Below are positions 13,412-17,569 of a DNA stretch of 17,569 bases, piece after piece. Within the stretch, counting starts at the first letter, position 1; every line of letters starts with the position of its first letter. The translations under genes were made by a program, and so were the position numbers. The DNA comes from Planctomycetia bacterium. Lineage in GTDB: Bacteria > Planctomycetota > PLA2 > JAEUHO01. The notes beneath the pieces were generated by a model. The model saw nothing but the letters and a program-made list of their open reading frames with translations. It did no database searches and was not told the DNA's origin. The DNA is taken from assembly GCA_030618975.1 (NCBI GenBank), contig JAUXCH010000020.1:1-17569 (forward strand). Direction: 5' to 3'.

Positions 13412-16244
13412 CCACGACCACCCGCCCCGCCCCTTCCGGCGCGGGCATCGAGAGCAGCAGGGCCTCGCCGTCTCCGAGCGGAGCCGCGGCCAGCTTGCGC
13501 TGCGACGGATGGTGCCGCGGCACGGTGATCGTCGCCGACTCGAGCTCCACCGCGGGGAGCCGCATCGACTCGAGGACCCTCAGTCGCGCGGCCTGCGCGT
13601 CGACCGTCACCAGACGCCTCCCGTCGGCCTCCAGCCCGGGCCGAACGAGCACTACGAGTCCTTCCTCCGCCGTGCCGAGCACCGGGATCAGGCGCTGCGT
13701 CGTCCCGTCGGTATGCCGCCAGAACCGGAGGTCCTCCACGATGGTCACGGCGTGCAGGTTGCTCGCCGCCACCTTCTGCGTAGCGCGCGCGAACAGCCTC
13801 GACTGCAGCACGTAGAGGTTGGACCCGGTCACGGGCGCGCGGATCCGCTGCTCGAGCGCCTGCACGCCGGCCGCCGTCGCGACCCGCCACGTCCCGGGCG
13901 CGTAGTCCTGGGCGCCCGACGCCGCGATCCACTCTGCGATGCCCTGCTCCGTCGTCTCGGAGCCCAGTACCTCCACCTCGTACAGGTGGGTCTCGCGGGC
14001 GCGGAAGGCCTCGACGGCCCGCTGGAGCATCTCGTGGCGCGGCGGCGTGAGCCGTGCCGCCGCGACGCGACCGCGCACCGTCACGGGACCCTCCTCGGTG
14101 GGTGCCGCCAGCCGGGACCACTGCGAAGCCAGGCCGCTCGCGAGGTACGACTCCCGCGCATGCCGAAGCGTCGCCGCGGGGACCGGCGCGCTCGCGACCT
14201 TCCTAGGCCAGTCCTGGTCGAGGTGTGCGTCCAGGACCTCGTTCGCGAGCGGGCCGAGGTCGTACTCCCGCTCCTCCGCGAGAGTGCCCTCGCGCGTGGG
14301 GCGCACCACTCGGGGCGGATCCGGAGCCGGTGCGGCCGCACCGCGGCCGCCGGTGGGGCGTACGCCCAGCAGCAGGATGAGCCCGGGGTGCGTCACCGCG
14401 CTGCCGGGAAACGGGTTGGAAAGCCCCTGCACGATCAGCGTGCCCGTATGCGGCACGATCCGGTCGACCTTCAGACGCTGCTCGGCCATCGGACGCGGGA
14501 TGCGCATCATGTTCCCGCCCGCGTTCTGCTTGCGAACCACGATCGAGCCCTTCGGCACGCGCGTCACCGCCCTGAGCCCCAGCGCCGCGCGCCTGGCGCC
14601 CTCGGCGTTCGTGAGGTCCTCGGCGTAGAGACCGAGCCACAGGCCGTACTGTGCGTGCTCCGGCGAGAGGATGAGGCGGGGCGGGGGCAGACCCGCGTAC
14701 ACCGGGTGCTTGTCGACGTGCTCGGTGATCTCGAGCGTCGCCGACGGCAGGCCACCCAGCGTGAGGCGTGCGGTCCCGAGAACGTCGATCCCCTCGAGGT
14801 TCGCGATCAGCGGCAGGCACTGTTCGACCAGGTGGGTCGAGGTCAGCAGGACCTCGCCTTCCTCGCGCGGGCCCGCCCGCACGTCGAGACGGTGGGCCAG
14901 GCGCGTGCCACCCGGCGTCGTCGCGGCGATCAACGCCACGTCGACCGCCACGGGCGCAGGCGCGGCGGGGAAGTCGTCGACGAGGTCGCCGACCTTCGCG
15001 TGGACCGCCGGGCTGTGCTGCACGATCAGCATGTCGCCGAAGCGGTCGAGGATCCGTGGCGGCCCGCCGATCCGCCCCCCAGCCATCGCCGCGGACCAAC
15101 CGGTGCCGATGTGGGCGCGGATCCAGCGCTCCGCCCAAGCCGCGCGGGAGATCCCGCCCTCCGAGCGGCGGGCCCCGATGCCCTTGGGGAGCCCGCGTGT
15201 CGCGAGCCCCTGTTCGGCGGTGCCGGGCGGGATCGGCGCGGGCAGCATGGCGTAGAGGACGAGCGGATCCTCCTCGCCCGGTCTCGCCGTGAACACCTCG
15301 CTCAGCAGGTCGTAGAAGCGGCGCCTGAAGCTCGGAGCGACCGCGGCCGGATCCGGAACGGACGGAACCTCGCCCAGGGCGATGCCCTTCTCCGCGGCCT
15401 TCTCGATCGTCTGCCTCAGCCACTGGATGGCGTGCATGCGCTCGTCCCGGAGGTCGATGAAGAACTCGCTGCGGTCGATCAGCGCGATGGCCTCGCGAAA
15501 CGTTTCGTCGGCCTGCGCGTAGTCCTCCGCCTTGAAGTGGTTCCGCGATGTGCGCTCGAGCTTCTCGAAGCGACTCTTGAGCCGGAGGAATGCCTGCACG
15601 CGCGTCGTGTTCGCGAACTTCATCAGCGTGCGCAGCAACTGCGCGCGGTCGGGCATGGCCTCCCGGATCTCGGTCAGGAGCGTCGAGGCCTCGCCGTTCT
15701 TCGGATCCCACTCGAGCGCTTCCTGGCACGTCTGGTACGCGAGCTCGTACCGCCCCTCGTCGCGCGCGCGCCGCGCCTCGTCGACGAGCTCGGTCGCACG
15801 CGCCTGGCGCTCGCGCTCCCGGCGACGCTGCTCCTCGGCCGCGGCCACCTCCGGGTCGCCGCCTGTCCGCGCTACGCGCAGCTCGTTGAGCGCCTCCCCG
15901 GCCTTCTCGCGTGCGTCGACGGGGAGCGAGACGTCCTTCGAGATCTGCTCCCAGACCTGTTCGGCCTCGTCGAGGCGACTCAGTGCCTGGAGGCAGCGTC
16001 CGACGCCGAGGAGGGCGGCGCCGCGGACCGGCGCGTCGAGCTCCGGCTGCTCGAGGAGCTCGCGGTACAGCGCGAGCGCCTGGTCGTAGTTGCGCTGGTC
16101 GATCTCCTTGTCGCGCGCGCGGCTGAGGAGGAGCCCGGGAGCTTCGCCCTCGCCCTCGGCGACGGCGAGATCCGGCGGCAGGAACAGCGGCAGGAGGAGG
16201 AGGAGCAGCAGCCCGAGGCACGTGGGGAGGCGGAAGAGTCGCAT
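13383..16244 (-). CDS. Exported TPR protein with two diverged secretin-like modules
   Basis: This 953-residue protein begins with a signal peptide (1-29, cleavage near AVA-EGE). A helical region follows (about 40-290) with TPR-type units (NYDQALALYRELLEQ, LDEAEQVWEQI, GRYELAYQTCQEALEWDPKN, DYAQADETFREAIALI) and a charged coiled-coil-like stretch (135-160). ILDRFGDMLIVQHSPAVHAKVGDLVDDF (398-425) resembles the secretin N-domain phrase, followed by PVAVDVALIA. Two segments then look like degraded secretin beta domains: about 430-630 (DVLGTARLTLGG, DRIVPHTGTLIVQGL) and about 735-953 (GTAEEGLVVLVRPGLEADGRRLVTVDAQ, ESATITVP). The pore signature VPxLGDIPxLG is absent. By analogy with secretins it may act in the outer membrane or periplasm, but pore formation is doubtful. 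GGGAG lies 4 bases before the ATG. It follows thiE by 16 bp. No pilus or secretion genes are near. Confidence 0.7.
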   Translation of the reverse strand: MRLFRLPTCLGLLLLLLLPLFLPPDLAVAEGEGEAPGLLLSRARDKEIDQRNYDQALALYRELLEQPELDAPVRGAALLGVGRCLQALSRLDEAEQVWEQISKDVSLPVDAREKAGEALNELRVARTGGDPEVAAAEEQRRRERERQARATELVDEARRARDEGRYELAYQTCQEALEWDPKNGEASTLLTEIREAMPDRAQLLRTLMKFANTTRVQAFLRLKSRFEKLERTSRNHFKAEDYAQADETFREAIALIDRSEFFIDLRDERMHAIQWLRQTIEKAAEKGIALGEVPSVPDPAAVAPSFRRRFYDLLSEVFTARPGEEDPLVLYAMLPAPIPPGTAEQGLATRGLPKGIGARRSEGGISRAAWAERWIRAHIGTGWSAAMAGGRIGGPPRILDRFGDMLIVQHSPAVHAKVGDLVDDFPAAPAPVAVDVALIAATTPGGTRLAHRLDVRAGPREEGEVLLTSTHLVEQCLPLIANLEGIDVLGTARLTLGGLPSATLEITEHVDKHPVYAGLPPPRLILSPEHAQYGLWLGLYAEDLTNAEGARRAALGLRAVTRVPKGSIVVRKQNAGGNMMRIPRPMAEQRLKVDRIVPHTGTLIVQGLSNPFPGSAVTHPGLILLLGVRPTGGRGAAAPAPDPPRVVRPTREGTLAEEREYDLGPLANEVLDAHLDQDWPRKVASAPVPAATLRHARESYLASGLASQWSRLAAPTEEGPVTVRGRVAAARLTPPRHEMLQRAVEAFRARETHLYEVEVLGSETTEQGIAEWIAASGAQDYAPGTWRVATAAGVQALEQRIRAPVTGSNLYVLQSRLFARATQKVAASNLHAVTIVEDLRFWRHTDGTTQRLIPVLGTAEEGLVVLVRPGLEADGRRLVTVDAQAARLRVLESMRLPAVELESATITVPRHHPSQRKLAAAPLGDGEALLLSMPAPEGAGRVVVVMVRVRLLL

Positions 16245-16260
16245 GTCGCTCCCTAGATAA

Positions 16261-16932
16261 TCACGAACGGGGGGTTTCCGCTCCCCTGGATCCGGAACCC
16301 CGGAGCGCGGAGTCGAGGCGTCGTACGCTGGCCGCGGGATCGGACGCCTCCAGCACGCCCGCGCCGACCGCCGCCCGTCCGGCGCTCGCCACGGCCGCGA
16401 CGTTGTCGGCGGTGATCCCGCCGATGGGGAACACGGGCAGGTCCCCGGCGTGGGGGAGGCAGCGCGCGACCAGGTCCCCGCCGCCCGGCACGCGGTCGAG
16501 CCGCTTGGTCGCCGTGGGGAAGCAGGGCCCCAGGCCCACGTGATCCGCCCCGCGCCCGGCGGCGGCGGCGACCTCCGCCTCGTCGTGGGTACTCAGGCCG
16601 ACGAGGAGATCCGGCCCGAGCCGCTCGCGGGCCTCCTCGACCGGCAGGTCGTCGAGGCCCACGTGGACGCCGTCCGCGCCGGCCGCCTCGACGAGGTGCA
16701 CGCGGTCGTTCACGACGAACAGCGCGCCGTGCGCGTCGCAGAGGCGGCGGAGGGTCTGCGCGCGTTCGACGTACGCCGCGTCGTCCATCGTCTTCTCGCG
16801 GAGTTGCACCATGCCCACGAGTCCCGTCGAGAGCGCCGCCTCGAGGGCCGCCTCCCACGACGCCCCGTGGGCCGCGGGCGTCGCCACCACGTAGACCCGG
16901 ACCGCGGCCAGGCGTTCCCGTCGCGCGTTCAC
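16261..16932 (-). CDS. thiE: Thiamine phosphate synthase
   Basis: ThiE joins hydroxymethylpyrimidine diphosphate and thiazole phosphate into thiamine phosphate in the cytoplasm. The 223-residue TIM barrel shows the family blocks in order: MVQLREKTMDD (41-51), FVVNDRVHLVEAAGADGVHVG (72-92), GLSTHDEAE (112-120), DHVGLGPCFPTATK (130-143) and PVFPIGGITADNV (166-178). The diphosphate/metal residues N75-D76 and D95 are in place; the usual Gln before the last Asp (GQxD) is Leu93. The start is GTG at 16932, with GAGG 7 bases upstream. That GTG overlaps the stop of the preceding gene by 4 bp (GTGA), which indicates translational coupling. No other thiamine gene and no TPP riboswitch were seen here, so thiE sits outside a thi cluster. 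Confidence 0.93.
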   Translation of the reverse strand: MNARRERLAAVRVYVVATPAAHGASWEAALEAALSTGLVGMVQLREKTMDDAAYVERAQTLRRLCDAHGALFVVNDRVHLVEAAGADGVHVGLDDLPVEEARERLGPDLLVGLSTHDEAEVAAAAGRGADHVGLGPCFPTATKRLDRVPGGGDLVARCLPHAGDLPVFPIGGITADNVAAVASAGRAAVGAGVLEASDPAASVRRLDSALRGSGSRGAETPRS

Positions 16933-17534
16933 GGGCGTTCCTCGCGCCACGTGCCGGTCTCGAGATCCAGCACGAGCCGCAGGCTGCTCGAAGCGAGGAA
17001 CGAGATCCGCGCCTTTGCGGGCGTCACGAGGTACTCGTAGGAGGGTGGCCCGAGCACGCCGAGCGACGTGACGGGCATCGGGCCCACGGCGTCTTCGAGC
17101 TGCGCCGGCCACCGCCCGTCGTGCGAGCTGCGCCACGCGAGGACGTGTTCGCGCACGGCGTCGGCGGTCCGCTTCGACGCGGCGACGTCCTCGCGCTTGC
17201 GATTCGTGCCGGCGAGCACGCCGACGAGCACGGCCAGGCAGAGGATCGCGACGTGTCCTGGAGTGGGACCGAGGTTCGGCCAGCCGTAGAAGCGCCGGCT
17301 AGCCCAGAGCGACGCCGCCAGGATCAGGCCGAGGGGCGCCACCACGAGCCCGAGCACGAAGAGCACGTCCTCGTGGCCGTGGTCGAACCGCGCGAGCTCG
17401 AAGAAGAGGAACGCGAGCGCCACGCCGACGAACGTCGTCGGAAGCCACGCGTACCGCTTGGGCAACCGGCTCGCCGCGACGCACGTGGCGACGGCGAGGA
17501 GGATCCCGAAGACAGCGGCGAGCCCAGTACCCAT
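16929..17534 (-). CDS. Unrecognised four-helix membrane protein with soluble C-terminal domain
   Basis: I do not recognise this 201-residue protein. Four hydrophobic segments are visible at about 3-22, 30-47, 56-76 and 92-108. A basic stretch (NRKREDVAASKR) and a soluble domain of about 90 residues follow. The soluble part begins with a helix (ADAVREHVLAWRSSHDGRWPAQLEDAVG) followed by beta-rich sequence (PSYEYLVTPAKARISFLASSSLRLVLDLETGTWREE). This helix-then-sheet layout with WPxxLED loosely recalls the globular part of type II pseudopilins, but the pilin N-terminal helix and cleavage site are absent. It is the first gene of a minus-strand operon with thiE (4-bp overlap) and the TPR protein. 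The ATG at 17534 lacks a clear ribosome site, and a GC hairpin lies just upstream. Confidence 0.7.
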   Translation of the reverse strand: MGTGLAAVFGILLAVATCVAASRLPKRYAWLPTTFVGVALAFLFFELARFDHGHEDVLFVLGLVVAPLGLILAASLWASRRFYGWPNLGPTPGHVAILCLAVLVGVLAGTNRKREDVAASKRTADAVREHVLAWRSSHDGRWPAQLEDAVGPMPVTSLGVLGPPSYEYLVTPAKARISFLASSSLRLVLDLETGTWREERP

Positions 17535-17546
17535 CCCTTCACCCTA

Positions 17547-17559
17547 CCCCGCTTCGGGG
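17547..17559. repeat. Small GC hairpin at the right edge
   Basis: CCCCG (17547-17551) pairs with CGGGG (17555-17559) across a 3-base loop CTT. It resembles the CTTCGGGG units at 11097-11140. It lies 13 bp before the minus-strand start codon at 17534 and could be a terminator of an upstream gene outside the window, or a dispersed repeat. Confidence 0.45.
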
Positions 17560-17569
17560 CGCCTCGGGG

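Noticed and set aside
13377..16256. 959-codon plus-strand frame opposite the TPR gene
   Set aside because: The minus-strand product has a signal peptide, TPR units and a ribosome site; the plus-strand product looks like an antisense shadow.

Overview
This is a high-GC bacterial window with tightly packed genes and several GTG starts. I infer a Planctomycetota-like organism. The reasons are a TPR protein with secretin-like C-terminal modules, a VIT/von Willebrand A protein, and a large anchored protein with carboxypeptidase-regulatory-like folds. No rRNA or marker gene is present to fix this, and another high-GC phylum (for example Myxococcota) is possible.

Left part (1-2223): the 3' half of lnt (apolipoprotein N-acyltransferase) runs off the left edge. 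Between it and the next, convergent gene sits a complete REP-associated tyrosine transposase (RAYT, IS200-like HUH fold). It is bracketed by near-identical inverted repeats of 22 bp (21 matches) plus GC hairpins, so 948-2206 looks like a discrete mobile or domesticated unit inserted between two convergent genes.

Middle left (2224-6185): two minus-strand genes 22 bp apart encode a cytosolic B12/metal-type substrate-binding-like protein and an anchored beta-sandwich protein. Upstream of them lies a minus-strand SAM-dependent methyltransferase, divergent from dtd (D-aminoacyl-tRNA deacylase).

Middle (6292-11094): a plus-strand operon encodes a secreted VIT-VWA protein, an OmpR-family response regulator and a histidine kinase with a large periplasmic sensor. 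This layout recalls the proteobacterial dedicated sortase system (target protein, regulator, kinase), but there is no sortase gene and no visible sorting signal. It ends in a hairpin overlapping the kinase stop codon, followed by an intergenic region full of short repeats.

Right middle (11307-13411): three plus-strand genes encode a PAP2-family phosphatase with a degenerate first motif, an arylamine N-acetyltransferase-fold protein whose catalytic Cys is replaced by Ser, and a VanZ-like membrane protein. The last overlaps tail to tail with the next minus-strand gene.

Right (13383-17534): a minus-strand operon, read right to left, encodes an unrecognised four-helix membrane protein, ThiE (4-bp stop/start overlap), and a 953-residue exported TPR protein with two diverged secretin-like modules.
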